Assembly: GCA_035325905.1 (NCBI GenBank)
Contig: DAOKYY010000003.1
Coordinates: forward strand, 33,554 to 97,553
Reading direction: 5' to 3'
Source of the DNA: DYGX01 sp035325905
GTDB taxonomy: Bacteria; Chloroflexota; Anaerolineae; Aggregatilineales; Aggregatilineaceae
Length of the DNA: 64,000 bases
The notes beneath the pieces are model-generated. The model had not been told where the DNA came from. It saw only the letters and a list, made by a program, of their open reading frames with translations, and made no database searches. A program made the translations under genes and the position numbers. This document shows, piece by piece, positions 48,858 through 57,808 of the stretch; positions within the stretch are counted from its first letter, which is position 1, and each line of letters begins with the position of its first letter.

Positions 48858-51431
48858 ATGAACTTGATTCTGCTGCGCCTCACGCGGCGCTACGTTGACC
48901 GGCGTCTGCTCCAGAGCCTGCTGTTTGTGGCCGGGATCGCGCTTGGCGTGGCCGTTGGCGTCGCGATTGATCTGGCGAATGGGGCCGCGAGCCGCGCGTT
49001 CTCCTTGAGCGTGGAGAGCGTCACCGGGCGCACGACGCACCAGATCGCCGGCAGCTCCGGCAGCGTGCCGACCGCGCTTTATCGCACGCTGCGCGCCGAG
49101 GCAGGCGTGCGAAGCGCTGCGCCGGTGATCGAGTCGACGGTTCGCGCTGAGAGCCTGGGCGGGCGCGCGTTCCGGCTGCTGGGCGTCGATCCCTTCGCCG
49201 AAGCGCCCTTCCGCAGCTACCTGACCAGCGATGCGCTGGCCGGGGCGGACGCCAGCGCGGGCGCGGCGCTGTTCGCCTTCTTGACCGAGCCGGGCGCGGT
49301 CCTGATCAGCCGCGACCTCGCCGCGCAGGAGCAGCTTGCGCCGGGCGACACGATCACGTTGCGCACCCGCACGCGTGAGTCGGCGACTGTCACGGTGGCG
49401 GGCTTCCTGGCGACGGAGCAGGACGGAGCGGACAGCGCGCTCAGCGATCTGATCGTGGCCGATATCGCCACGGCGCAGGAGATCGCGGGGCAGCCCGGCG
49501 CGCTGACGCGAATCGACTTGATTCTGCCAGAGGCCGCCGATCTGAGCGCGATTGAGGGGCTGCTGCCGCCGGGCGCGGCTCTGGTCCGCACCGCCGCGAG
49601 CAACGACGCGCTGGCGCAGATGACCGAGGCGTTTGAGCTGAATTTGCAGGCGCTCAGTCTGCTGGCGCTGCTGATCGGCGTGTTCCTGATTTACAACACG
49701 GTGACGTTCAGCGTGGTGCAGCGCCGCCCGATGATCGGCATCCTGCGCGCGATCGGCACGACGCGGCGCCAGGTCTTCGCGCTGATCCTGGCCGAAGCCG
49801 TGCTGCTCGGTTTCATCGGGACGGTGATCGGCCTGGGGCTGGGGATCGTGCTGGGGCGCAGCGTGGTCGGGCTGGTGGCGCAGACGGTCAACGATCTGTA
49901 TTTCCGCGTCAACGTCGAGCGTGTGGCCGTGCCGCCTGGCACGCTGTTGCGCGGCCTGCTGATCGGCATAGGCGCGAGCGTGATCGCGGCGATCATCCCG
50001 TCGCTGGAAGCCACGCGCACGCCACCCGCCGGGGTGCTACGACGCTCGGACGTTGAGCAGCGAGCGTGGCGGCTGCTCCCGGCGCTGACGCTTGGCGCGC
50101 TGCTGCTGATCGGCGCCGGGATCGGCGTGCTGCGAGTTGATACGCGTGACCTGATGACCAGCTTCGCGGGGCTGTTCATGGTGCTGGTCGGCGGCGCGCT
50201 GCTGACGCCGGTTGCGCTGGTGGGCGCCATGCAGATCGTCGGGCCGGGGATGGGGCACGCCTTTGGCGTGCTGGGGCGGATGGCGCCGCGCGCGATTACG
50301 CGCTCGTTGAGCCGCACGTCAGTCGCCGTGGCCGCGCTGACCCTGGCTGTAAGCGCAATCGTGGGCGTCAGCGTCATGATCAGCAGCTTTCGCGTCACGG
50401 TCAGCGATTGGCTGGCGACCACCCTGGGCGCGGATATCTTCATCTCGCCGTTTGCCGAAGTGGACGGCGGAATTGATGTGGATATCGATCCCGCTATCGT
50501 GGCGCGCCTGGAGCGGGTTAAGGGCGTGGTGCGCGTGCCGACGGTGCGCAATACTACCGCGATCGCGCCCGATTACCCCGATCAGCCGCCCGCGAACCTG
50601 ACGGTACCAAGCGACGACATCACGAGCAAGCCCCGGCGCTTCGTCTGGAAACGGGTCGAGGGCAGCTATTGGGACGCGCTGCGCGCCGGGCAGGTCATCG
50701 TCAGCGAGCCGTTCGCGTTCCGGCGCGGTATCACGCCGGACAACGCGCGGATCACGCTGCTGACCGACCAGGGTCCAATCACTTTTGAGGTCGCAGGCGT
50801 CTACTACGACTACACGACGGACCAGGGCAGCGTCATGATCGCGCGCGAGGTTTACGACCTCTATTGGGACGATCCGTACCTCTCCGCGCTGGCGCTGGAC
50901 CTCGCGCCGGGCGTGAGCGTGGAGGCGACGCTCGACACGCTGCGCACCGAGACGCTGGTCGACACCGGCCTGCGCGCTCAGAGCAACCGCTCGCTACGGG
51001 CGGGCGCGCTCGAGGTTTTCGACCGCACGTTCGCCATCACGGTCGCGCTGCGCCTGCTGGCGACGATTGTCGCGTTTATCGGCATTCTGAGCGCGCTGCT
51101 GGCGCTTCAGCTGGAGCATACGCGGCAGTACGGCGTGATGCGCGCCAACGGTATGACCCCGCGCCAGCTTCGCGTCTTCACGCTGCTGCAAACCGGGCTG
51201 ATGGGCGTAGTGGCGGGGGCGTTGGCGCTGCCGCTCGGCATTGCGCTGGCGATCATCCTGATCGAAGTGATCAATGTGCGCTCGTTCGGCTGGTCGATGG
51301 ACCTGGCGCTGGGCGGGCAGGATTTCGCGCAGGCGTTTGCGGTTGCGCTCGGCGCGGCGCTGCTGGCGGGAGTGTACCCCGCCTGGCGCCTGAGCCGGCT
51401 CGTGACCGCGCAGGCATTGAGGAGCGAATAA
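48858..51431 (+). CDS. ABC transporter permease, FtsX-like, double-module
   Basis: An 857-residue permease. One N-terminal helix (LLFVAGIALGVAVGVAI) is followed by a MacB-like extracytoplasmic domain. Three helices follow around residues 265-385 (LSLLALLIGVFLIYNTVTF and following). A second similar half from about 415 has a further periplasmic domain (ADIFISPFAEVDGGI onward) and final helices (LLATIVAFIGILSALLAL to the C-terminus). This is the two-module FtsX-domain arrangement, as if two AttF/AttG-like permeases were fused. Such transporters export lipoproteins, lipids or peptides. It lies 13 bases after the ATPase gene. Confidence 0.9.
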   Translation: MNLILLRLTRRYVDRRLLQSLLFVAGIALGVAVGVAIDLANGAASRAFSLSVESVTGRTTHQIAGSSGSVPTALYRTLRAEAGVRSAAPVIESTVRAESLGGRAFRLLGVDPFAEAPFRSYLTSDALAGADASAGAALFAFLTEPGAVLISRDLAAQEQLAPGDTITLRTRTRESATVTVAGFLATEQDGADSALSDLIVADIATAQEIAGQPGALTRIDLILPEAADLSAIEGLLPPGAALVRTAASNDALAQMTEAFELNLQALSLLALLIGVFLIYNTVTFSVVQRRPMIGILRAIGTTRRQVFALILAEAVLLGFIGTVIGLGLGIVLGRSVVGLVAQTVNDLYFRVNVERVAVPPGTLLRGLLIGIGASVIAAIIPSLEATRTPPAGVLRRSDVEQRAWRLLPALTLGALLLIGAGIGVLRVDTRDLMTSFAGLFMVLVGGALLTPVALVGAMQIVGPGMGHAFGVLGRMAPRAITRSLSRTSVAVAALTLAVSAIVGVSVMISSFRVTVSDWLATTLGADIFISPFAEVDGGIDVDIDPAIVARLERVKGVVRVPTVRNTTAIAPDYPDQPPANLTVPSDDITSKPRRFVWKRVEGSYWDALRAGQVIVSEPFAFRRGITPDNARITLLTDQGPITFEVAGVYYDYTTDQGSVMIAREVYDLYWDDPYLSALALDLAPGVSVEATLDTLRTETLVDTGLRAQSNRSLRAGALEVFDRTFAITVALRLLATIVAFIGILSALLALQLEHTRQYGVMRANGMTPRQLRVFTLLQTGLMGVVAGALALPLGIALAIILIEVINVRSFGWSMDLALGGQDFAQAFAVALGAALLAGVYPAWRLSRLVTAQALRSE

Positions 51432-51434
51432 GCG

Positions 51435-52373
51435 ATGAAAGAGCATTTTTCGAAACGGTTCAGCACCTATAGCATTGTCGCGCAGGATCCGGCGACCGGC
51501 GAGCTGGGCGTAGCCGTGCAGACGCACCAGATGTGCGTCGGGAGCGTTGTGCCCTGGATAAAGCCGGGCCTCGGCGCGTTGGCGACCCAGGCTCACGCCA
51601 ATATCAAGTTCGGACCGCTCGGCCTGGCCCTGCTCGCAGAGGGGATCGAGCCGGACCGCGTGATCGCGGCGCTGGTCGCTTCCGACGCCGGGGCGAATCG
51701 CCGTCAGGTGGCGGTGGTAGACGCGCAAGGACGCGCCGCGGCCTGGACCGGCGAGAACTGCATCCCGGAGGCATCACATCATGCCGGCGAAGGCTACAGC
51801 GTCCAGGCCAATATGATGACAAACCCGACCGTCATTCCGGCGATGACGCAGGCGTTCGAGAGCGCGCCCGGCGATCTGGCGGCGCGTATGCTCGCCGCGC
51901 TGAGGGCCGCCCAGGCTGAGGACGGCGACATTCGCGGGATGCAGTCGGCGGCGCTCAAGGTCGTGCCGGGCGACCGCGCCAAGCCCGCCTGGGACGCGCT
52001 CTATGACCTGCGTGTGGACGAGCACGACAGCCCGGTGGAGGAGCTGGCGCGGCTGGTCCGGCTGCGGCGCGCGGCGCTGCTCGACGAGCACGGATTCCAC
52101 GCGTTTGACGCGGGCCAAATCGACGAGGCGCTGGCGCTCTGGCGCGAAGCGCGCACGATCGCGCCGGAAATGGAGGAGCTGCCCTTCTGGCAGGCGATGA
52201 CTCTCGCCGACGAGCGGGCTGATGTGGCGGTAGCGGTCGATCTGCTGCGCCCGGCCTTCGAACACGATCCGCGCCGCGCTGAGTGGACGGACCTGATCCG
52301 GCGCTTGCAGGCGTGCGGGATGCTACGCCGCGCCGGGGCGGCGGACGAGATCATCGCGGCGCTCGGATGGTAG
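51435..52373 (+). CDS. DUF1028 protein with C-terminal TPR-like extension
   Basis: A 312-residue protein. The first ~220 residues match DUF1028 (an Ntn-hydrolase-like fold): FSTYSIVAQDPATGELGVAVQT and CVGSVVPWIKPGLGALATQA, then the GENCIPEASHHAGEGYSVQANMM core. The last ~90 residues are helical and TPR-like (HAFDAGQIDEALALWREA). No signal peptide is seen. It follows the permease by three bases, so it is certainly in the operon, and precedes the AttH-like gene. Whether it is a hydrolase or a partner of the transporter is unknown; the DUF1028 biochemical role is not established. Confidence 0.84.
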   Translation: MKEHFSKRFSTYSIVAQDPATGELGVAVQTHQMCVGSVVPWIKPGLGALATQAHANIKFGPLGLALLAEGIEPDRVIAALVASDAGANRRQVAVVDAQGRAAAWTGENCIPEASHHAGEGYSVQANMMTNPTVIPAMTQAFESAPGDLAARMLAALRAAQAEDGDIRGMQSAALKVVPGDRAKPAWDALYDLRVDEHDSPVEELARLVRLRRAALLDEHGFHAFDAGQIDEALALWREARTIAPEMEELPFWQAMTLADERADVAVAVDLLRPAFEHDPRRAEWTDLIRRLQACGMLRRAGAADEIIAALGW

Positions 52374-52401
52374 CCGCCAGGCGATGAAAGGACGCGGGGC
52401 G

Positions 52402-53577
52402 ATGGCTCGAACGGTAATCCGGCTGGCGTTGGTGGGGGTATTCGTGGCGTCGGTCGCGCTGATCGTGTCGTCGGTGCTGGCGACGCGCGAGACGGCGAAG
52501 TCCCCGGCGGGTCAGACTGTCGCGCTGCCGGTCGTCGCCGCGCCAGGCGTGGAGTCGTTCGCCCGCGCAATCGAGCCGCGCGCGTGGTCCTTCCCGGCCG
52601 ATCACGGCGCGCATCCTGAGTTTCAGACCGAGTGGTGGTACTACACCGGCAACCTCGCCACGGAAGACGGGCGGCGCTTTGGCTATCAGTTCACTGTGTT
52701 CCGCCGCGCCCTGACGCCGGAAGCGGGCGAGTCTGGTTCGGAATGGCGCTCTACGCAGGCGTACATGGCGCACTTCACCGTGACGGATGTCGAGGGTGCC
52801 GCGTTTTACCAGGCGCAGCGTTTTAGCCGGGGCGCGGCGGGATTGGCAGGCGCGGCGGCGGAGCCGCGCTACCGCGTCTGGCTGGACGATTGGGCCGTCG
52901 AAGCCAGCGACGACGCGGCCACGTCATTGAGGCTGGCCGCCGCTTCGCCAGAGGTTGCGGTGGACTTGACGCTGGAGCAGGCCAAGCCCCCTGCCCTGCA
53001 AGGCGACCGTGGCCTCAGCCCCAAGAGCGACGAGCCGGGCAACGCGAGCTACTACTATTCGCTGACCCGCTTGCTGACCAGTGGGACGATCCGTATTGGC
53101 GCGGAGATGTTCGCCGTGACCGGCGCGAGCTGGATGGACCATGAGTTCAGCACCAGCGCGCTCGGCCCGGATGCCCAGGGGTGGGACTGGTTCGGCTTGC
53201 AGCTGGGCGATAACCGCGAGCTAATGCTCGGCCAGATCAGGCTGGTAGACGGTGAGATCGAACCCGCGTTCGGCGGCTTGCTGGTCGAGGCGGACGGCGC
53301 GGCGCGCTACCTGTCCGCGTCGGCGTTCGGTATCGAAGCGACGCGCTGGTGGACCAGCCCGCACACCGGCGCGACCTACCCCGCCGGGTGGACAATCGCC
53401 GTTATGCTGGACGAAGGCAAGTCGCTGACGCTGGAGGTGGAGCCGTTGCTGGCCGATCAAGAATTGCGCGAGGGAATCGTGTATTGGGAAGGCGCAGTGC
53501 GGATCAGCGGCGATGCGACCGGCTATGGCTACGCCGAACTAACCGGCTATCACGGGACGATGCGAAATCGGTTCTAG
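52402..53577 (+). CDS. AttH/CrtC-like secreted lipocalin-type protein
   Basis: A ~391-residue protein starting MARTVIRLALVGVFVASVALIVSSV, with an N-terminal signal or anchor helix. The rest is the AttH / carotenoid 1,2-hydratase (CrtC) beta-barrel: FPADHGAHPEFQTEWWYYTG, FGYQFTVFRR, MAHFTVTDVEG, SWMDHEFST, DWFGLQLGDNRELM and a C-terminal GYGYAELTGYHG. In the attEFGH systems of proteobacteria this protein is encoded with an ABC transporter like the two genes upstream, supporting an export or envelope role rather than carotenoid hydration. ATG 52402 follows AAAGGA; ATG 52384 is an alternative. Confidence 0.82.
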   Translation: MARTVIRLALVGVFVASVALIVSSVLATRETAKSPAGQTVALPVVAAPGVESFARAIEPRAWSFPADHGAHPEFQTEWWYYTGNLATEDGRRFGYQFTVFRRALTPEAGESGSEWRSTQAYMAHFTVTDVEGAAFYQAQRFSRGAAGLAGAAAEPRYRVWLDDWAVEASDDAATSLRLAAASPEVAVDLTLEQAKPPALQGDRGLSPKSDEPGNASYYYSLTRLLTSGTIRIGAEMFAVTGASWMDHEFSTSALGPDAQGWDWFGLQLGDNRELMLGQIRLVDGEIEPAFGGLLVEADGAARYLSASAFGIEATRWWTSPHTGATYPAGWTIAVMLDEGKSLTLEVEPLLADQELREGIVYWEGAVRISGDATGYGYAELTGYHGTMRNRF

Positions 53578-53647
53578 GCAAAGAGCAGCGAAAAGCAACA
53601 GAGAGAAGAGGCTGCTTTTCGCTGTTCCTGGCTGCTCTTGGCTGTCG

Positions 53648-54097
53648 CTAGCTCGTTTTCTCCGCCAGAGCGCGCCGGGCGTGGTGCTGAATGGCGCGCA
53701 CCATTTCCATCAGCCCCTGCCCTTTGCCCATCGAGATCTCATGGCCGAAAATCCTCAGCACGATGTCGGGCGTCACGGCGGCGACTTGCTCCAGTGGGGC
53801 GCCGGAAAGCGTTTCGTCGAGGATGACCGCCATCGCCTGGGCTGATAGCCCCTGTGGATTTTCGACCGCGAAATGAAACTTCAGCGTGCCGTCCGGCTGC
53901 GGCTCGGACCAAACATACGCATCGGACTCGCACGCTGGGACGCGATGCTCCGGCGCGTAAGGGCGGGTCGCAATCCGGGCTGGGACCGTCTCAAAGCGCC
54001 CGGCGATGTCGAGCAGCAGCTCGGTGCGCTCGCTGCGGGTTGTCACAAAGTCGAAATCAGCCAGCATTTCCTTCAGTTTTTCGGGGTACTCAGCCAT
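53648..54097 (-). CDS. sufE: SufE-type cysteine-desulfurase activator
   Basis: Accepts persulfide sulfur from the desulfurase SufS for Fe-S cluster assembly. The 149-residue protein starts MAEYPEKLKEMLADF and has the sulfur-accepting Cys56 in VPACESDAYVW, the usual V-x-G-C-x-S-x-V-W site with Ala for Gly. The fold continues with FHFAVENPQGLSAQAMAVIL. ATG 54097 has AGAGG just upstream. It lies 46 bases after the sulfurtransferase gene, so both handle activated sulfur in one unit. SufS and SufBCD are not in the window. Confidence 0.9.
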   Translation of the reverse strand: MAEYPEKLKEMLADFDFVTTRSERTELLLDIAGRFETVPARIATRPYAPEHRVPACESDAYVWSEPQPDGTLKFHFAVENPQGLSAQAMAVILDETLSGAPLEQVAAVTPDIVLRIFGHEISMGKGQGLMEMVRAIQHHARRALAEKTS

Positions 54098-54143
54098 AAC
54101 CTCTCGCGTTCTGCGCGCTGCCGGGGCCTGACCGCGCTCCGTA

Positions 54144-55025
<882 letters not shown>

Positions 55026-55107
55026 GCTGCATTCTCCTACCGGCATGGTTATGCTGCGCGCCGGGCGCGTCGTAGTGGGGCGTTCAGGGCCACGCGAAAG
55101 TGGTCTA

Positions 55108-55120
55108 TGTGACGGTCACA
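55108..55120. promoter_or_regulatory. Operator-like palindrome TGTGACGGTCACA at the sulfurtransferase start site
   Basis: A 13-base inverted repeat (6 bp arms around a central G) lies just downstream of the minus-strand -10 hexamer, over the predicted transcription start. A repressor binding here could control the sulfurtransferase and sufE. The half-site TGTGA resembles CRP/FNR-family sites but the spacing is short. Confidence 0.5.
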
Positions 55121-55126
55121 CCGAAT

Positions 55127-55155
55127 ATTATAGATGATTACCTACTAAATGTCAG
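55127..55155 (-). promoter_or_regulatory. Promoter for the sulfurtransferase / sufE unit
   Basis: On the minus strand: CTGACA (55155-55150), 17-bp spacer, TATAAT (55132-55127). Confidence 0.75.
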
Positions 55156-55192
55156 ATGCTGGCGGCGCGAGACGCGCGATGGAGGAGCCGGT

Positions 55193-55221
55193 TTGCGCCA
55201 CAGGGATCGGAGCGGTATAGT
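55193..55221 (+). promoter_or_regulatory. Promoter for the SRPBCC-like gene
   Basis: TTGCGC (55193-55198), 17-bp spacer, TATAGT (55216-55221); the transcript starts about 30 bases before ATG 55258. Confidence 0.6.
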
Positions 55222-55257
55222 TCGCGGCGTGAGGATCGACCCTTCAGGGGAGAAACT

Positions 55258-55929
55258 ATGCGCACCAAAAAGAAGCAAGCGCCGTCGCCGCTCCGTTTTC
55301 TACTGGGCGCTGGCGTCGCGGGCTATGTCCTGTTTCTGCGCCCGCAGATGATCAAATGGAGCACGCGCCTGGGCGAGTCGCAGCGCCGCCTGCCCGGCGA
55401 TGACATCATCCCGCAGCCGAACTTCCAGATGACCCAGGCGATCAACATCGACGCTCCGCCCGAGGCGCTGTGGCCCTGGCTGGCGCAGATGGGGCGCGAG
55501 CGCACCGGCTATTATGCGCAGGACCTGCTCACCAACTGGGGCATTCCAAGCGTCACCTTCTTGCGGCAGGACATCGATCCGCCCACCGTTGGCGCGGAGA
55601 TGGATGGTGGCTATCACATCATGGAGCTGGAGCCGAACCGCAAGCTGCTGTTCGGCGGGTTTAGCCTGCGGCGCCCGCTGGGCGTCACCCAGGATGTCAC
55701 TTGGCTGTACCTGCTGGAGCGCCGCCCGGACGGTAGCACCCGGCTGCTGGTCCGCCGCCGCGCCTACAGCTACGGCCTGCTGGGGCTGGCTTGCAACGCC
55801 GTAGACGAGATTGCCTGCTTTTTGATGTTCCGGCAGCAGCTTGAAACGCTGAAGGCTCACGCGGCCAGCATGGCCTATCTGCAGACCGAGAACACCGCCG
55901 CGCGAAACTCCGGCTTACCGGGTGCGTAA
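55258..55929 (+). CDS. SRPBCC-superfamily (START-like) protein with N-terminal anchor
   Basis: A 223-residue protein. A basic start (MRTKKKQAPSPLRF) and short hydrophobic segment (LLGAGVAGYVLFL) give a membrane anchor. From about 60 the sequence follows the SRPBCC pattern (NIDAPPEALWPWLAQMG, then EMDGGYHIMELEPNRKLLFGG, and TWLYLLERRPDGSTRLLVRRR), a hydrophobic-ligand-binding helix-grip fold. ATG 55258 follows AGGGGAGAAA. It sits between the sulfurtransferase (divergent) and pspC-like genes. Ligand unknown. Confidence 0.75.
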   Translation: MRTKKKQAPSPLRFLLGAGVAGYVLFLRPQMIKWSTRLGESQRRLPGDDIIPQPNFQMTQAINIDAPPEALWPWLAQMGRERTGYYAQDLLTNWGIPSVTFLRQDIDPPTVGAEMDGGYHIMELEPNRKLLFGGFSLRRPLGVTQDVTWLYLLERRPDGSTRLLVRRRAYSYGLLGLACNAVDEIACFLMFRQQLETLKAHAASMAYLQTENTAARNSGLPGA

Positions 55930-55968
55930 ATAGGGATAGAACCGATTTCGCAACCGTGGAGAAGGCAC

Positions 55969-56256
55969 GTGAACACTCAAAAACGCCTCTACCGCTCGAC
56001 TACGGACTCACATGTCGCCGGAGTGTGCGGCGGGATTGCGGAGTATCTTGAGGTTGACCCGACGCTCGTTCGCCTGGCCTTCGTCGCGCTGACCCTGATG
56101 GGCGGCCCTGGGCTGATCATCTACATCATTCTGTGGCTGGTCGTGCCTGAGGCGCCAGAAGGCAAGCGCAAGTCCAAGCAGAAGAACGAGGTCTACTACG
56201 AGGACGTGGTCCGCTCCGAGATTCCGACGGCGCCCAGCGACGACCAGGAGCCTTAA
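55969..56256 (+). CDS. PspC-domain membrane protein
   Basis: A 95-residue protein with the PspC domain: RLYRSTTDSHVAGVCGGIAEYLEVD, then the membrane helix VRLAFVALTLMGGPGLIIYIILWLVVP and a charged tail. PspC domains take part in phage-shock-type envelope-stress sensing, often as small stand-alone proteins in Gram-positive bacteria and Chloroflexota. GTG 55969 follows GGAGAAGG. A strong terminator lies after it. Confidence 0.9.
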   Translation: MNTQKRLYRSTTDSHVAGVCGGIAEYLEVDPTLVRLAFVALTLMGGPGLIIYIILWLVVPEAPEGKRKSKQKNEVYYEDVVRSEIPTAPSDDQEP

Positions 56257-56308
56257 GCCCAGGCGCGCGGACGCGCTACGAGCCGCAATCATTCCTGCTG
56301 AACGAAGT

Positions 56309-56336
56309 CGGACGCCTCGCGCGTCCGGTTTCTTTT
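56309..56336 (+). terminator. Terminator after the pspC-like gene
   Basis: CGGACGC / GCGTCCG perfect seven-bp stem, five-base loop, then GTTTCTTTT. It lies between convergent genes. Confidence 0.8.
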
Positions 56337-56346
56337 CTCGGAGAGG

Positions 56347-57771
56347 TCATGCGGGCGCGCTGTTCTCCTGCGCCAGCGCGTCGTCGGCATCCTGGCGCAT
56401 TGCAGCAGCTTTTTCTTGAATGGCAGCCAATCTGTGGCCGTAAAGCGGGTACGCGAACAGCAGCGCGACGCCCGCCGCGACCGCTAGCAGCGGCAGCACA
56501 ACCGCGAAAGCGCGGATCGCTGTCACGACGGCCTCAGGCTGGGCGGCGGCGGCTACGTCGGCGTCGAACCCGGCCGCCGCCAGGCCCTCGCCCAGAATCA
56601 ACCCGGCCAGCGCAGGCGGAAAGCGGAAGATGAACCCCAGAATGCCGCGATACATCCCCTCGCGCCGCTGGCCGGTCCGCACGTAGTCATCATCGACCAC
56701 TTCGGCGAACAGCATATCCGGCCCCAGCGCCGAGCCGCCGACGACCAGCCCCAGCACGCCCAGCGCGATCGCCATGGTCGTCAGGCTGCTGACGAAGATC
56801 AGCGGCAGCGCCAGGATCGCGGTGCCGATCATCGAGATGATCATCGCGGCGCGCGAGCCGATCTGCCGGATGATGCGCTGCCAGATCAGGAGCGACAGGC
56901 CCGCCGAGGCAAACAGCACCAGCAGCAGTTGCGTCAGCTGGTACCCCTCGATGCGCAGGACATAGTCTGCATAGAAGGGCATAACGAGCACGAACACGCC
57001 GATGATGAAGCGCGTCGTGAAGTTGATGCCCAGCACGATCGCGAAGGTGCGATTGCCTGTCACTACGCGGAGCTGATCGCGAAAGGAGACGGTTCGCCGC
57101 TTGGCGAAAGCCGGATTTTCCTGGATGCCGATCAACGACAGAAGGTGCAGCCCGGCAGCGGCAGCGCCCCACATCAGCGCGAGCGCGCTCCAGCCCAGGT
57201 TCTCGTAGACGATGGGCGTCAGAGCGACCGCCAGGCCATTGCCGGCCGCAAAGCCGATCAACTGGCGAATGCTCGCCGCCTGAGCGCGCTCGCCGGTGGA
57301 CGAATACATTTCGGGGAACAGCGCGTCCTGGTTGAGCGTGATGATCGTTTGCAGCAGGTCGTAGAGGCTGATGATCACCAGGAAGTAGACCAGCAGCGCG
57401 GACGAGTTGTCGCGGTCGAACGGCGGCAGCCACACCAGCGCGAAGGCGATCGCGGTGGGAATCGCCAGCAGGCCGATGAAGAAGCGACGCCGCCCCCAGC
57501 GCGTCGCGGTCCGATCCGACAGCCACCCGGCAACCGGGTCGTTGACAGCGTTCCAGAAGCCAAACGCGAACCAGCCACGCCCGACCCATTCCGGCGGCAG
57601 GCCCATCACCGTCGTGTAGAAATACTGGATAAAGGTGTTGAACGTGCTGTAGGTCAGCAGACCGGCGGCGTTGCCGAGCGAATAAAACAACGTGCGCCAG
57701 AGGGGCACGCGCTTCGTGGGCTGGCTGGCGCGTGCGCTTTCCGCCGCGCGCTCTAGGGCGTGATCGGCCAC
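56347..57771 (-). CDS. GPH-family (MFS) sugar:cation-type transporter
   Basis: A 474-residue transporter with twelve hydrophobic segments. It starts around LWRTLFYSLGNAAGLLTYSTF. It has the GPH/melibiose-permease loop WNAVNDPVAGWLSDRTATRWGRRR (split by helix 2 and the R-x-G-R-R cytoplasmic motif), a central loop about residues 205-240, and C-terminal helices with ALGPDMLFAEVVDDD. GTG 57771 with AAGGAG five bases before is chosen over the longer frame beginning TTG 57834, which overlaps the PPC gene. The substrate is probably a glycoside or sulfonated compound; not determined. Confidence 0.85.
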   Translation of the reverse strand: MADHALERAAESARASQPTKRVPLWRTLFYSLGNAAGLLTYSTFNTFIQYFYTTVMGLPPEWVGRGWFAFGFWNAVNDPVAGWLSDRTATRWGRRRFFIGLLAIPTAIAFALVWLPPFDRDNSSALLVYFLVIISLYDLLQTIITLNQDALFPEMYSSTGERAQAASIRQLIGFAAGNGLAVALTPIVYENLGWSALALMWGAAAAGLHLLSLIGIQENPAFAKRRTVSFRDQLRVVTGNRTFAIVLGINFTTRFIIGVFVLVMPFYADYVLRIEGYQLTQLLLVLFASAGLSLLIWQRIIRQIGSRAAMIISMIGTAILALPLIFVSSLTTMAIALGVLGLVVGGSALGPDMLFAEVVDDDYVRTGQRREGMYRGILGFIFRFPPALAGLILGEGLAAAGFDADVAAAAQPEAVVTAIRAFAVVLPLLAVAAGVALLFAYPLYGHRLAAIQEKAAAMRQDADDALAQENSAPA

Positions 57772-57808
57772 TCCATCTCCTTCCAGGGAGCCTGCGCGGC
57801 CACCTATG

